DNA of 55,449 nucleotides from positions 1-55,449 of the IMG/VR virus record IMGVR_UViG_3300028417_000005; one strand, written 5' to 3'. Shown piece after piece: positions 26,807-37,928 of this stretch. The stretch is from a virus. Positions within the stretch are counted from its first letter, which is position 1; every line of letters begins with the position of its first letter. The position numbers and the translations under genes were made by a program. The notes beneath the pieces were generated by a model. It searched no databases, was not told the origin of the DNA, and saw nothing but the letters and a program-made list of their open reading frames with translations.

Positions 26807-27865
26807 ATGGCATCATTTAGAAGCACAAATATAAGCGCACCTACATTTCAAACATCTTTATCTGCTATAAATAATATTGATGAAATCAATAACAAATACA
26901 AGATGAGAAAAAGACAAGAGTTAGAAGATAGTTTGATGAACCAAAGACGGTTAGAAGATAAAGCATTTGAAACTAACAGAGATACAATTGCTAACACTAG
27001 AGATGTTGATCTGCAAAAGATGCAAGACTCATTTAATCTAGATAAAAACAATGCTAACATAGTTGCTAATTATGAATTATCTCAAAGCAAAATGAAGTCT
27101 GACAAAGCCAATACTGAAATGCAAATTAAAGCTAATGCTGATTTAGAAAATCTTAGACATAGGAATAATAAAGATCTTAAATACACATTGACTCCAGCAC
27201 AAATTGACACTAAGAATATGATGAAAAAGGCATTAGAGGTTTCATCTGTTAAAACTACTGGTGAACAGAGTGCTATGAATAATGTAACTAAAACAGTAAA
27301 TGGACTAACTGAGAAGGGAATTAATGTAACACCTGCATTGGCTAAGCAACTAGAGGCATCAATCTCAGCTGGTTCTAAAAACATAAAGAACCAAAGGAAG
27401 ATGATTGATCTTAAAAAGCTATCACAGATGTTTCCTAACGCAGATTCTACTGCTCTTGAGTTTGCACATAAACTAAACCTAGAAACAAAAGATAGAGGAG
27501 TTGCTAGTAAAAAAGGTGCTATTGAATTGGATATTTTAGGTTCTGATTTAAACACTAAAATTACAAAACAAGATAAAGATAGAAGTGCCTTAAAAGGTAA
27601 AAACTTATCTAAGTTAGAAAGTAAGTTTAATCCATTAATGTCAAAACTAGAGGCAAGTGGTGATGAAGATGCATATTCTAAATTTATGAAATTCCTACCG
27701 CTAGTTAGTGATAAATTTCCAAATAAATCACATAACGAAATATACTCAATGTTTATGAAAACATATGCAAATGAGAAAAGTGGAATGTTAGATATATGGG
27801 ATACTGACTTAGAAGATGCTATGGATCTATTTGCTAAAGAAAATAACATAAATGCATCTTTCTAA
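26807..27865 (+). CDS. Internal virion/ejection protein, 352 residues
   Basis: Highly charged, helical: residues 25-130 form a coiled coil (Lys, Glu, Gln, Asn repeats), the rest is helical and Lys-rich. No membrane segment. Position between a small internal protein and the giant virion RNA polymerase suggests it is packaged and injected with it. No enzymatic motif. Confidence 0.74.
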   Translation: MASFRSTNISAPTFQTSLSAINNIDEINNKYKMRKRQELEDSLMNQRRLEDKAFETNRDTIANTRDVDLQKMQDSFNLDKNNANIVANYELSQSKMKSDKANTEMQIKANADLENLRHRNNKDLKYTLTPAQIDTKNMMKKALEVSSVKTTGEQSAMNNVTKTVNGLTEKGINVTPALAKQLEASISAGSKNIKNQRKMIDLKKLSQMFPNADSTALEFAHKLNLETKDRGVASKKGAIELDILGSDLNTKITKQDKDRSALKGKNLSKLESKFNPLMSKLEASGDEDAYSKFMKFLPLVSDKFPNKSHNEIYSMFMKTYANEKSGMLDIWDTDLEDAMDLFAKENNINASF

Positions 27866-27889
27866 ATAAAAAAACAACAAGGTTAATAT

Positions 27890-30800
27890 ATGTACTCTGA
27901 AAAAGGTTTATACACAGATGAGGAGTTATCATATATTGAAACTCCTCAGACTAAATCATTAAACAAACTATCATCAATAGGCAAAAACAAAGCTAGTAAA
28001 CTTGGCTTTGCTGGACTAGATATAGAAGATAGTATTAAATTCATATCATCTATAGAAGATGGTGATAGTATTAAATCAGTAGATGGTAAAAACTATAAGC
28101 TTAATAATAAAGATGCATATGAAACATATAGACCACCATCTGAAGACAAAGAGTTTGATGATGCACAAAAGAGAAGAGTAGATAAGCAAAGATTTAGACT
28201 AGCTAAATCTCTTGGTGTTAAACCAGAAGACATATCAGCTGGAGATGTTTATCAAAGAGGTGCTTATGATAAGCTACAAACATACGCAAGCTTAACTAAC
28301 GCAGATTTTGAACCAGACATCAGAGATCTAGAGTATTACAGAAATAATGCTTTGCCTAAGTTAACTCAAGATGAACCAATACCAGTATATGGTAAATTCC
28401 AAGACACAACTGATGTTGAGAATTATGGAAGAGGTCTGTTTGAGACAGATCTACTGAGCAACAACAACATTGGTTCTTTTGATAATAATGTTGAAGAGAA
28501 TGCTTTTGCTGATCAAGAGATTGCTAGGAGAGGCGCAGATGGTCAAGACGGTTATTTTGGCGACCTAGTAGATAGGAGTCAGGCATCTTTTCATAGTCTC
28601 TTTGATAATGCTGTAGAAGGTATTGCTGATGGTACTGCATCCGCTGTAGGTGCAACTACTAACTTAGCTAAGAGTGTGTTTAAGAACTTTGACAAAGACT
28701 ATCACTCACTTGATGTTGGAAGTGATGAATGGAATAAGTCTAGAGATGAGTTTAGTAAAAACAAAAAAGATACATTCAATGATATTAAAAGCTTTGGAGA
28801 TAAAGCATCCAAGTTTGTAACAGGTACAGATAATCTATTATCTAAAGACTATAAGAAGCTACACGGTGTAAGCAAAAAAAGTATAGATGATATGGAGAGA
28901 GATAGCAAGCTTGCTGAGAAGGCTATGGATGATGGTAGATATGATCAAGCCTTCTTACACGGTATAGAGTATGCGCTACCATACTTAGCCGATTCATCTG
29001 CTGATATAGCATCATTTGTGAACCCATACACTTTTGCACTAGGTGTAACTGCTAGAGTTAATAGGAAGGCAAATGAGTTCTCAAAAAATAATGATGGTAA
29101 GAAGTGGAATGCTGGTCAGACAGCTAAAGCATTAGGTATAGAGTATGCATTAGCAAAGGCTGAACTTGGTCTAATTAAGAAGGTTGCTAAAGGTACTGGC
29201 TTAGGTCAAGGTTTATCTAAATTAGCAGATGATACCTTGTCTGGTGGTAATAAAGCAATATCTAAAACACAATCTATGAAAAAGAGAGCTGGCAATGTAT
29301 TGCTTGGCGGAGCTGGAGAGTTTTTACAAGAGTATGCTGATGCATCTACAACTGATCTAATAACACAAAAAGAAGGTAGTAAAACATTATCTGATACATT
29401 GTTAAATAAAAATAATCTATTCCAAGCTCTTGTTGGTTCTGGTACTGGTGCATCTATGTCATTGGCTGGTAATACTGCTGGTGCAGGTCTAGATAAATAT
29501 AACGATTCATATGAAAACAAGATATTGAAAAAACAATCTACTGCTCATAGTAATAATGAAATGGTTAGATTAAAAAGATCAGAAGAGGAGAAGATAGACT
29601 CTATATTAAATGAAGGTCAAGATGAAACTGGATACTTCACAGGTCTTGATAGATATGATGATATGTCTGGTTCTGTATTTAGTGAGATTAAGTTCAGACT
29701 TAAAGGTATTAAAGAAGATGTTGATAAGGCTGTTGCTAACGGTAAGACATCTAAAGATATACAAGATGAGATAGATAAGCAACTAAAAGATAAAAATGCT
29801 AGCTATCCAATAAACAAGAAAAACTATGATAAGCTCGTCCTAAAAGAGATTAAGAGGCGTGAAGATGCTAGTAAGAAAGATATATCAGATAGCAACATAG
29901 ATGACAGCATAAATGATGATGTTAATAGTGCGTTCAAAGAAGAACCAATATCAGCAGATGTAGTAGTTGATAATACAGATAAAATAATTGATCTTGAAGG
30001 TAAGATATTATCTGCAACTAATACTTTTGATAATATGAAAAAAGATAAAAATGTAGATATAAATATTATAAACGAACAAGAGAGAATAGTAAATAAATAC
30101 AAAGATGATCTATCTAAGCTTCAGAGTCCATCAGCCAATAATGTATCTGGTTCTAGGCTTACTATATACAAAGACGACTTTAGAGATCTATTAAATAATA
30201 GTGACATAAGTTTATCAGACAAAGCTATCATAGCAACTCCTATGAATAGTAGAGCAACTAATATACTAGCTTTTGGTGAAGACAAGTTATCTAAATCAAT
30301 TAAGAACTTAGTAGATATTCCAATAAATGAATCTGGTTCTAATACATTTATACTATTGCCAAAAAAAGATAATGTATCTGCTGGTGGTAATTCAGAACAT
30401 AGTGTTGCTATACAGAAAACTATAGCATCTATTAAAGCCAAGGAGAACCAAAGCGTAGATGCGTATACAATACCTTCTGATGCAATTAGGACATATAGCA
30501 AGGGTAGTAGAGATATTGACTACAGTAGGGTTATAGATGCCCTAGAAGCTAATGGATACACAGAGGCTATGATAGATGGAGATATAGGATCTGGCGTATT
30601 TACAAAAGGTGGTTCTGCTATAGATGGAGTTAACACTAAGACAATAGGTGACAAAACACTTAGTAGAATAAATAGTGCTAGATCTAAAGATATAAAAACA
30701 AATAAAACAAATAATGCAAATAATATATTTGTTGTTGAAAGAGATAGTAACAAAGCTACAATAACGAAGGACAATATCAAAGCAGAGGCAAATCTAGATA

Positions 30801-33800
30801 AAAGAATCGAAATTCAAGATACCGTAAAATATATTTATGATAAGAAAGGTGTATATAATAAAGCCTTTACTAATAATGTTGTACAAAGAGTACAAGCAAC
30901 AATAGATAAGTTCCCAATAGATAGCAAGTCTTTACAGAATTTAACCAAGAGGAATTTACTTGCTGTCCTCGTAGATAGTGATGGCAAGCTACTTGATGGT
31001 ATATTAGAGAATGCTATGATACAAGTTCCATTAACATTCAGAATGATGGATAATGTTAGTGATGACTTTGAAAACAAAAAAGATTTTGGTGAGAATGTAC
31101 AGCTACAAGTTTACTACAATACACTCGGTAGAAATATTATTGATGCATCTGGCATAAGGGTTAACTTTGAAGTTGATAGTGAATCACAAAGATCTATACT
31201 TGAATCATCTCTAGGCGAAGCTATAACATCTGCCTTAATTGAAGCTGGTGTGTTTGAAGTTAAAACATTGAGAGAAGATGGTAAGACTACATCATACCTA
31301 AGAGATACTATCAAAGATGATAGCTCCTCAATAAGGAAAAAAATTGAAACATTTTTTGGTGCAGAAGGAGATGTAAAAAGTTTAGAAAAACATAATAAAG
31401 TTAATATTTTGGAGATTGGTTCTAATCTCTTAAAGATGAGCTACAATGTCACAAATGTAGAACAGCTTATGCCTACACAAGAACCAACCGTTAATAAAAT
31501 TAAGACAAAAAACAACAGCAAGATATCTGAGAAGATGCAAGGCAATATCAATACTATGAATAATGTGCCAAACACATTTAAAGATATAGCTACTACTATT
31601 TTTAATATGCCAAAACACCAAGTACTTTCGCTTATGGGATATGTTGATTTAGAAAGGGTAGATTTAGATGGTATAGATAGCAAGACTGCTTTAAATGAAT
31701 CATTATCTAAAGCATATAATGATGCTATGAAGGTGTATAGTAGAAATAAAGAAGGTAAACCCTTCTACTTTTCATATTTTTTCTCACGAGTTGGTAGATT
31801 GTTTATAAATGAAAATGTTATGAACCCAATCAATGATAAACAATTAGCTAGGAACATAATTAACTTTGGTGGTAAAAAACAAATAGTAACAGATGAAAAT
31901 ATGAATACTTTTTTCAGAGCCATTGGTTCTCAACTTGGAATAAAGATAGAACATCTAAATGACGATAGAGTTTCTGACGAAATCTATAGAATTGTAAATG
32001 AAAATATGAATCTTAATGATTGGGAGTTAACTCAGAAATATAAAGGTAAAGATGGATTAGCTAAGTTTATAGCATATAAAGAGCTTGCTAGATATATATC
32101 TAGAAACAAAGAAGATGTATTTGAAACAGATGTGCAGATGTCTGTAGATGGTTCTGCAAATGGTTTATTCTTTACATTTATGAACTTCATTGGAGATGTT
32201 GAACTGTTTAAGAAATATGCTAATGCATTGGGTATATTCATCCCATCATCTGATAATAAAAATGCATTTGAATATTATGAAAACAATGGTCTTGATGTAT
32301 ATAATATATTTGGTTCTAAATTAGGTGAAACTAAATATGATATGCTTGAGAGTTTTAAATCATATGAAGATGGTGGCAACCTACTGTCATCCGTTCTAAA
32401 TAACACAATTGATACCATTCTTGGTAGCAAAACAACAGAACCACTAATTGGTATTAGAAAGATGTCTAAGCTACCTGTTATGATATTTAGCTATATGGCT
32501 GGCAAGAATGTTATTAAAAAAGATGTTGCAGATGCTATATATGATGATCTAGTAGATCTGATCAATTTTGGTAGCGAGAGAGAAAGCAAGACCGCTTTTA
32601 AAACATTGGTTGAGATAGCAAAGCCAAATCATAACATTTCAAAAAAAGAACTCCTAGATCAATATAATAAATTCGTACATTTTGGAATGAGTATAAAAAG
32701 CCCACAAGAAGGAGAGATCTTCTATATAGCTAAGAATGTAAACACTAAAGATGTGATAATTAGTAGATTATCTAATACATATGGTCAAATGATGTTCTTG
32801 ATGCTAGAAAAGGAGTTGTCACCACTAAAGACTAAGTTGACTATTGTATCAGATGCTCTATCTATAGCTGGTAATTCACTTGCTGATTTTAAGAACCAAC
32901 ATATGATAAAAAAGAACTTTATCAAAAATAGACCAGAAGGAACCAAACCAGAAGATATAGTATATTTCTTTGATAATATAGATACTTTTTTCAACACACC
33001 TGATGGTTCTCTATTGCCATTGTCATCATCTGATTTTATAGTTAGTAGAAATGATAATGGAACATTTAAAGGGTTGACTAATAATGATATAGCTATTGGT
33101 GCTAGGTCTTCACATATAACTTATGCTGGTTCTGCTGTTAGGATAAATCAATCATCAGATGCATCTACAATGGGCAGCATACACGATAAAGCAGTTGATG
33201 GTATGTTGCCTATGTTTGATGGTATATACACTAATATTAATGATGCTAAGACATTGCAAGATGAATACAATAAATCTGCAAAGTATGAAAATTATAATCA
33301 TATAGGAACCACAATTGAATCACTTGAGAGATCACTAGAAACATATAAATCAATATCACAATACATAACTAATTATCTAAAGAAGGCAGATGACGGTGAG
33401 ATTAAGATAACAAAATCTGCAAGAGAGAAGTTGGTTAATGAGCTTGATAGAATGAAAGTAGATTTTGAGATTGGCAAAAGCAAAACTAAAAATAGTCCAG
33501 AAGTATTAAGCATAGTATCTTTTATATCAGAGTTAAAAAGTATGCTTGATAATGTAAATAGGATGAAAGAAGAACTAGGCTTTTCAGAGGCATCTATACA
33601 ACAGATCTCTGGAGCTTATGATATGGGTGATACATCTCCTAACTTTGGCTACTCAGATATAGATGTCAATGTTAAAAATGAAGTTCCAATAGATGTTAAA
33701 TCTAAGAAGCCTGTTAGAAAAAATAAAACATTTAACGAAAAAGCCAATGAGGAGAAGGTCAATAAAGGTAATAATGCTAAGAATAAAAAGATAAAAGATA

Positions 33801-36800
33801 CATTGTCATCACTAAAAGGTCAATATGATAGTAAAGATAAAGATGGTTTTGTATTCTTAGAAGCTATAGCTAATGAGCTAGATGCTCTATTTGGCAAAGG
33901 CAAGATAAAGATAAACATAGGTAGAGATACTAGAGACTCAGATAATACATTTAATGAAAAAAATCTAACTATAAACTTATCTGGTAAAGATAACTCTTAC
34001 ATATCCGATAGTAAAAATAAGAATGCAATACACGAGATATTGCACGCTATGACATCTCTTGGTTTAAACACAGAGAGAGAAGCACTTACTAAGTACACTA
34101 ATCTACTTAGGAGAATACATAAGAAAGAGTTTTCATCTATATCCTTTGAAGATGCTATTGGCAACAACTCATTATCTAAACAAGATCTAGCATTAATATA
34201 CATAGCAACTAGAAAGAACAATATAATCGCACAAAAAGAGCTTGTTGCAATCTTTGGTTCTGATTCTGACTTTAGATCATACTTAAGCAAAGCGGTTGAT
34301 TCATCTGTTGAAATGAATATAGCATTAAAAGCATTCAAAGCTATTATATCTATAATAAATCAAACTATAGATAAACTGATTAAGAAATCAGAATACTTCA
34401 GGAGAGTATCTGATAGCGAAGGGTTAACTACTACTGGTAAAAAAGCTAGAAGTGATAAAGCTAAGAAGATGTATAAAGATATTTTCCACGAGATAGATAA
34501 AGCTAAAGATATTAGTAAAGAATATATTGATGCTATGAACACTAAAGATAAGAATGATGAAGATCTTAATAGTCCATCTTATTCGATCAAAGATAGCGAT
34601 ATATACAATAGTTTAACAATACTCAACAAAGGTACAGTAGCTACTGATGCTGTTGCTTCTAAGTACCTTAGAAGGTTATATAACAGCAATCTAACTAAAG
34701 CATCTATAGTAGCCATATCAGATGGATACAAAAAGCTATATGAAGAACACCCAAGTGTTAGGCACATAGCTAAGTTTATGAGAGATAATATCATTGAATC
34801 TGATTTCATAAAGAGAGTATTAGTTGATAATAACTTAGATGGAAGTGTTGATAGAAATACAATAGATAAGTTATTGACTCTTGACCAGAAGAACCAAGAG
34901 AGAGCTAACAACGCATCTAAAGAAGAGCACGATGATACGATGAATACATTTGGAGATCTATCAAAAGAGGATCAACAGCTATTAACTAAATCTTTTTTGT
35001 CTAGTGATATCAAAGTATTGTTTGATGGTTCTGTATTGCAAGATGTTTTTTATGAGTTTATCAATATGGATAAAGATGAACAAGCAGATTACTTAGCTCA
35101 ACGAGTAGCGCACATAAGTAAAACTAGTGGCAAAATAGATAAGAAATTGCTTACTAAGATAATTAAAAACTCTGGTCAATTTGCTATAAACAAAAACGCA
35201 GATGTAAATGGGTATGTCTTCCACAATGCGATATCAATTGGTCGTCAATTTAAAATAGATGATCAAGATGTAGTAAGTGACATAGATATACTAATAAGCC
35301 TATCTGCATTGTACGAGTCTGGTGGTTCTGCTCTTCTTAAAAAGATCGATAAGAAGAAGCTTGAAAAGCTATCAGATAAACATAAAGCAATAGAAGCCTA
35401 TCAGTTTGATTACTTTGGTTCTGATAGATATAAAATTAGAAAAGGGTGGTTCGTAAATAATCATCATAGAAATTACCAAATAATCTTTATGGATAAAAAA
35501 GAGTACAGAAGAACCAAAAAAGATAGTGGATACAAAGTAATTGGGGAGAGAGATGGTCTACTACTTGTTAAAAGAGTTGATTTATCTGGAGCATATGTAT
35601 CAGGTGCATTATCATTAAATAGTGCCACTCCTACTGGATATCAAATACCAAATAGTGATAAGGTCAAGAGTGTTGAGAAGGGCATAAAGATGTTTGGTAA
35701 GAATGCTGTGCCTAGAAGAGGATATGTTGTCAGAGAGAAGGATGGTATGCCTGTAGAGACATATGAAATTACAGGTTGGAACTATGAAGTAAATAATGAA
35801 GATAAGAACCAACACTCTGAAATGGATAACAACATAGTAGATGTGATATCTAAAACATACAACTCTGTTATGGTTAAGTCATCTTCATCAATGTTAAATA
35901 ATGAGATAATGAAAAAATATTCATTGAACTTTATAAGCGATTCACAAATACAAGAGGGTGATGATGTTGAAGTAGAGCAATATACTAAAGAAAGTAAAGA
36001 GCAACTAAAAAAAGAGCTTGATGAAAAGAATCCATTAATATTTACATTAGAGGGGTTTGATGATGACTTCGGAGTTGGTGATAATGTAGAAGGATATGTT
36101 AGAGTTGATCCAAAGGAGTTCTCAATAAGCAAGAACTTATCTTTTGCTGGCATAAATGATACATCTGTTTTATATGTAAAAAAAGGAACCAACGATATCC
36201 TACTAGGGTATAAAGAGAACTTTATATTTGACAATAGAAATGTTAGATATTATGAGACATTATATAAAGGTATAGTATCTCAAATGAAACAAAATGTTAC
36301 AATTAAGAGCCCAGCTGTACAAAAAGTTAATCTTCTTAGTAATATGTTTATACTTAGTGTAATTGGTGTCCCAGTATATGATATTATCAAATACGGAAAA
36401 GAATTTAATGATAATAAAACTAAGTATGATAAACTTAGTATGAAAATAGATTCATTAGAAAGAAGAAATAAAGCAAAGAAAGATAAAAAAGTACAAGATA
36501 GAATAGATAAGCTTAGAATAAAACTAGAAGAGAATCCACTACATAAGACCTCAAATGCAGGCTTATTTCAGACAATAGATAGTCAGTTAAGAAGAGACAA
36601 TATGATATCTAATGATGCCTTTCTATCAGAAGTATCAAATATCGTAGACAAAATGGGTCTTAATAAACATAATGAATATGTTAAGAAAATTAAGAAACCA
36701 TTAGAAGTCCTTAATAAAAAAGTCAAAATAAAAGATAGTGATACTAGTATAAATGACTTGTCTAAGAATCTTATAGAAAACATAGTGTCAATGGACCCAA

Positions 36801-37243
36801 CAATAGGAAATCTATTATCTGAGCTATATATGTCAAGAAGATCTGCTACTGGCAATACGGTTGGAGTTGGCGTGTCAATGATTGATCAAGCATCTAGGCA
36901 TATGCTACTTAGCTATTTGCTTTCAATAGGACAATCACAACAAGAGGCATCACAGATGGCACTTGATGTATTTGTTGACTACAGAAGGAACCTACCAAGA
37001 GAGCTTAATGTATTTTCATCATATGCTTGGTTCCCATTTATAACTTGGTATATGAGGATACAAAGAGTATTGATATATCTACTAATTAACAAACCAGTAT
37101 CATCTATAATTGGTCAGGTGTTAGTATCTGGTGATGTAGATACATTTAGATCTAATATAGTTGAAGCTGGATTTGATGGGCTTAAAGGTGGTCTTGGAGC
37201 TGAAGAGCTAGGTACATCTCTTGTACCAGCCTTCTATAGATAG
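27890..37243 (+). CDS. Giant virion RNA polymerase (N4-type vRNAP) with metalloprotease-like segment, 3,117 residues
   Basis: All four T7-family RNA polymerase motifs lie in the middle: SRVGR (Arg1303, the xxGR motif), motif A SVDGSANG (Asp1420), motif B R1523-KMS-K1527 with Tyr1535 exactly 8 residues after the Lys, and motif C SIHDKAVDG (His1765-Asp1766). Spacing follows the N4 mini-vRNAP. Residues 1-1000 hold helices and a hydrophobic stretch near 350-480; after the polymerase comes a low-complexity linker, then HEILHAMTSLG (2048 onward), a zinc-protease HExxH motif, and a long C-terminal part ending in an amphipathic region that may anchor packaging. The protein is injected with the DNA and transcribes early genes from hairpin promoters. 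N4's is about 3,500 residues. Confidence 0.9.
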   Translation: MYSEKGLYTDEELSYIETPQTKSLNKLSSIGKNKASKLGFAGLDIEDSIKFISSIEDGDSIKSVDGKNYKLNNKDAYETYRPPSEDKEFDDAQKRRVDKQRFRLAKSLGVKPEDISAGDVYQRGAYDKLQTYASLTNADFEPDIRDLEYYRNNALPKLTQDEPIPVYGKFQDTTDVENYGRGLFETDLLSNNNIGSFDNNVEENAFADQEIARRGADGQDGYFGDLVDRSQASFHSLFDNAVEGIADGTASAVGATTNLAKSVFKNFDKDYHSLDVGSDEWNKSRDEFSKNKKDTFNDIKSFGDKASKFVTGTDNLLSKDYKKLHGVSKKSIDDMERDSKLAEKAMDDGRYDQAFLHGIEYALPYLADSSADIASFVNPYTFALGVTARVNRKANEFSKNNDGKKWNAGQTAKALGIEYALAKAELGLIKKVAKGTGLGQGLSKLADDTLSGGNKAISKTQSMKKRAGNVLLGGAGEFLQEYADASTTDLITQKEGSKTLSDTLLNKNNLFQALVGSGTGASMSLAGNTAGAGLDKYNDSYENKILKKQSTAHSNNEMVRLKRSEEEKIDSILNEGQDETGYFTGLDRYDDMSGSVFSEIKFRLKGIKEDVDKAVANGKTSKDIQDEIDKQLKDKNASYPINKKNYDKLVLKEIKRREDASKKDISDSNIDDSINDDVNSAFKEEPISADVVVDNTDKIIDLEGKILSATNTFDNMKKDKNVDINIINEQERIVNKYKDDLSKLQSPSANNVSGSRLTIYKDDFRDLLNNSDISLSDKAIIATPMNSRATNILAFGEDKLSKSIKNLVDIPINESGSNTFILLPKKDNVSAGGNSEHSVAIQKTIASIKAKENQSVDAYTIPSDAIRTYSKGSRDIDYSRVIDALEANGYTEAMIDGDIGSGVFTKGGSAIDGVNTKTIGDKTLSRINSARSKDIKTNKTNNANNIFVVERDSNKATITKDNIKAEANLDKRIEIQDTVKYIYDKKGVYNKAFTNNVVQRVQATIDKFPIDSKSLQNLTKRNLLAVLVDSDGKLLDGILENAMIQVPLTFRMMDNVSDDFENKKDFGENVQLQVYYNTLGRNIIDASGIRVNFEVDSESQRSILESSLGEAITSALIEAGVFEVKTLREDGKTTSYLRDTIKDDSSSIRKKIETFFGAEGDVKSLEKHNKVNILEIGSNLLKMSYNVTNVEQLMPTQEPTVNKIKTKNNSKISEKMQGNINTMNNVPNTFKDIATTIFNMPKHQVLSLMGYVDLERVDLDGIDSKTALNESLSKAYNDAMKVYSRNKEGKPFYFSYFFSRVGRLFINENVMNPINDKQLARNIINFGGKKQIVTDENMNTFFRAIGSQLGIKIEHLNDDRVSDEIYRIVNENMNLNDWELTQKYKGKDGLAKFIAYKELARYISRNKEDVFETDVQMSVDGSANGLFFTFMNFIGDVELFKKYANALGIFIPSSDNKNAFEYYENNGLDVYNIFGSKLGETKYDMLESFKSYEDGGNLLSSVLNNTIDTILGSKTTEPLIGIRKMSKLPVMIFSYMAGKNVIKKDVADAIYDDLVDLINFGSERESKTAFKTLVEIAKPNHNISKKELLDQYNKFVHFGMSIKSPQEGEIFYIAKNVNTKDVIISRLSNTYGQMMFLMLEKELSPLKTKLTIVSDALSIAGNSLADFKNQHMIKKNFIKNRPEGTKPEDIVYFFDNIDTFFNTPDGSLLPLSSSDFIVSRNDNGTFKGLTNNDIAIGARSSHITYAGSAVRINQSSDASTMGSIHDKAVDGMLPMFDGIYTNINDAKTLQDEYNKSAKYENYNHIGTTIESLERSLETYKSISQYITNYLKKADDGEIKITKSAREKLVNELDRMKVDFEIGKSKTKNSPEVLSIVSFISELKSMLDNVNRMKEELGFSEASIQQISGAYDMGDTSPNFGYSDIDVNVKNEVPIDVKSKKPVRKNKTFNEKANEEKVNKGNNAKNKKIKDTLSSLKGQYDSKDKDGFVFLEAIANELDALFGKGKIKINIGRDTRDSDNTFNEKNLTINLSGKDNSYISDSKNKNAIHEILHAMTSLGLNTEREALTKYTNLLRRIHKKEFSSISFEDAIGNNSLSKQDLALIYIATRKNNIIAQKELVAIFGSDSDFRSYLSKAVDSSVEMNIALKAFKAIISIINQTIDKLIKKSEYFRRVSDSEGLTTTGKKARSDKAKKMYKDIFHEIDKAKDISKEYIDAMNTKDKNDEDLNSPSYSIKDSDIYNSLTILNKGTVATDAVASKYLRRLYNSNLTKASIVAISDGYKKLYEEHPSVRHIAKFMRDNIIESDFIKRVLVDNNLDGSVDRNTIDKLLTLDQKNQERANNASKEEHDDTMNTFGDLSKEDQQLLTKSFLSSDIKVLFDGSVLQDVFYEFINMDKDEQADYLAQRVAHISKTSGKIDKKLLTKIIKNSGQFAINKNADVNGYVFHNAISIGRQFKIDDQDVVSDIDILISLSALYESGGSALLKKIDKKKLEKLSDKHKAIEAYQFDYFGSDRYKIRKGWFVNNHHRNYQIIFMDKKEYRRTKKDSGYKVIGERDGLLLVKRVDLSGAYVSGALSLNSATPTGYQIPNSDKVKSVEKGIKMFGKNAVPRRGYVVREKDGMPVETYEITGWNYEVNNEDKNQHSEMDNNIVDVISKTYNSVMVKSSSSMLNNEIMKKYSLNFISDSQIQEGDDVEVEQYTKESKEQLKKELDEKNPLIFTLEGFDDDFGVGDNVEGYVRVDPKEFSISKNLSFAGINDTSVLYVKKGTNDILLGYKENFIFDNRNVRYYETLYKGIVSQMKQNVTIKSPAVQKVNLLSNMFILSVIGVPVYDIIKYGKEFNDNKTKYDKLSMKIDSLERRNKAKKDKKVQDRIDKLRIKLEENPLHKTSNAGLFQTIDSQLRRDNMISNDAFLSEVSNIVDKMGLNKHNEYVKKIKKPLEVLNKKVKIKDSDTSINDLSKNLIENIVSMDPTIGNLLSELYMSRRSATGNTVGVGVSMIDQASRHMLLSYLLSIGQSQQEASQMALDVFVDYRRNLPRELNVFSSYAWFPFITWYMRIQRVLIYLLINKPVSSIIGQVLVSGDVDTFRSNIVEAGFDGLKGGLGAEELGTSLVPAFYR

Positions 37244-37268
37244 AGATTAAGTATCTCCATCTGTTTTT
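37238..37268 (+). terminator. Terminator at the end of the late operon
   Basis: AGAT-a-GAGAT (37238-37247), loop TAAGT, ATCTC-c-ATCT (37253-37262), then G and five T. It overlaps the stop codons of both the virion polymerase and the converging minus-strand gene, and should end rightward transcription. Confidence 0.7.
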
Positions 37269-37615
37269 ATACCAGCATACTTTGTACGCTTCATAATTCT
37301 CAACCCAAGGCTATATCTTTTACATTGAACACCTTTAACAGATCTCCCAAGTAATTTAGATATCTCTAAATCAGAATAGTTACCACTAACCAGCACAGCT
37401 AGTTCACCCTTTTCATCATCAGACCAAGGTGCGTGATAGTTACCAGATCGCTTAGATGAATCTATACTTTTGTTATTTATGATCTGTCTTAGTTCATACA
37501 ATTTATCTTTTTCTACTTCAACCTTTTTTAGTGGTTCTTGTTTTGTATTAACAACATCTAGTCTTGCAACCTTATTTCTAAAACCATATAACCATTTTCT
37601 AAACATACTTAGCAT
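37247..37615 (-). CDS. Myb/SANT-like DNA-binding protein, 122 residues
   Basis: Residues about 60-105 carry a three-helix domain (PWSDDEKGEL...ISKLLGRSVKGVQCKRYSLGL in outline) with the Trp and 'GRS..GV..K...LG' pattern of Myb/SANT-type or phage DNA-binding domains. A basic N-terminus precedes it. The start ATG 37615 has AAGGAG upstream and lies within the end of the previous gene. It is the last gene of the leftward block and may regulate transcription or bind phage DNA. Confidence 0.75.
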   Translation of the reverse strand: MLSMFRKWLYGFRNKVARLDVVNTKQEPLKKVEVEKDKLYELRQIINNKSIDSSKRSGNYHAPWSDDEKGELAVLVSGNYSDLEISKLLGRSVKGVQCKRYSLGLRIMKRTKYAGIKTDGDT

Positions 37616-37928
37616 TGTGTAATCTCCTTCTACTCTGCCATTTATTTATCTTTCTTAATACTTTTATCTTTTTTGATATAGTATTATATTTATCTAATAA
37701 TGATGTAGCTTCATAGTGGTATAGACCACTTTTAAGTATTGCCACATCAAAACTATCTCCGTGAAAAATCTTAAGTAGAAATATAACTGTCATAGTTGTA
37801 TCAACTCTTCTTAAGCATTCATCGCAGAACCTACCTTCTGATATTGGGGTTCTATCCATCATCTCACATCCATATAGATGTGTTTCATAACATCTATATT
37901 GGTTAACCTTCTCCAGATATTCTGACAT
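37599..37928 (-). CDS. Unknown protein with cysteine cluster, 109 residues
   Basis: Cys/His residues C13, H17, C21 and then CDEC (35-38) could bind zinc near the N-terminus; the rest is helical and ends basic (QSRRRLHNAK). Overlaps the next gene by 17 bases and the previous by 26. Not recognised. Confidence 0.7.
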   Translation of the reverse strand: MSEYLEKVNQYRCYETHLYGCEMMDRTPISEGRFCDECLRRVDTTMTVIFLLKIFHGDSFDVAILKSGLYHYEATSLLDKYNTISKKIKVLRKINKWQSRRRLHNAKYV

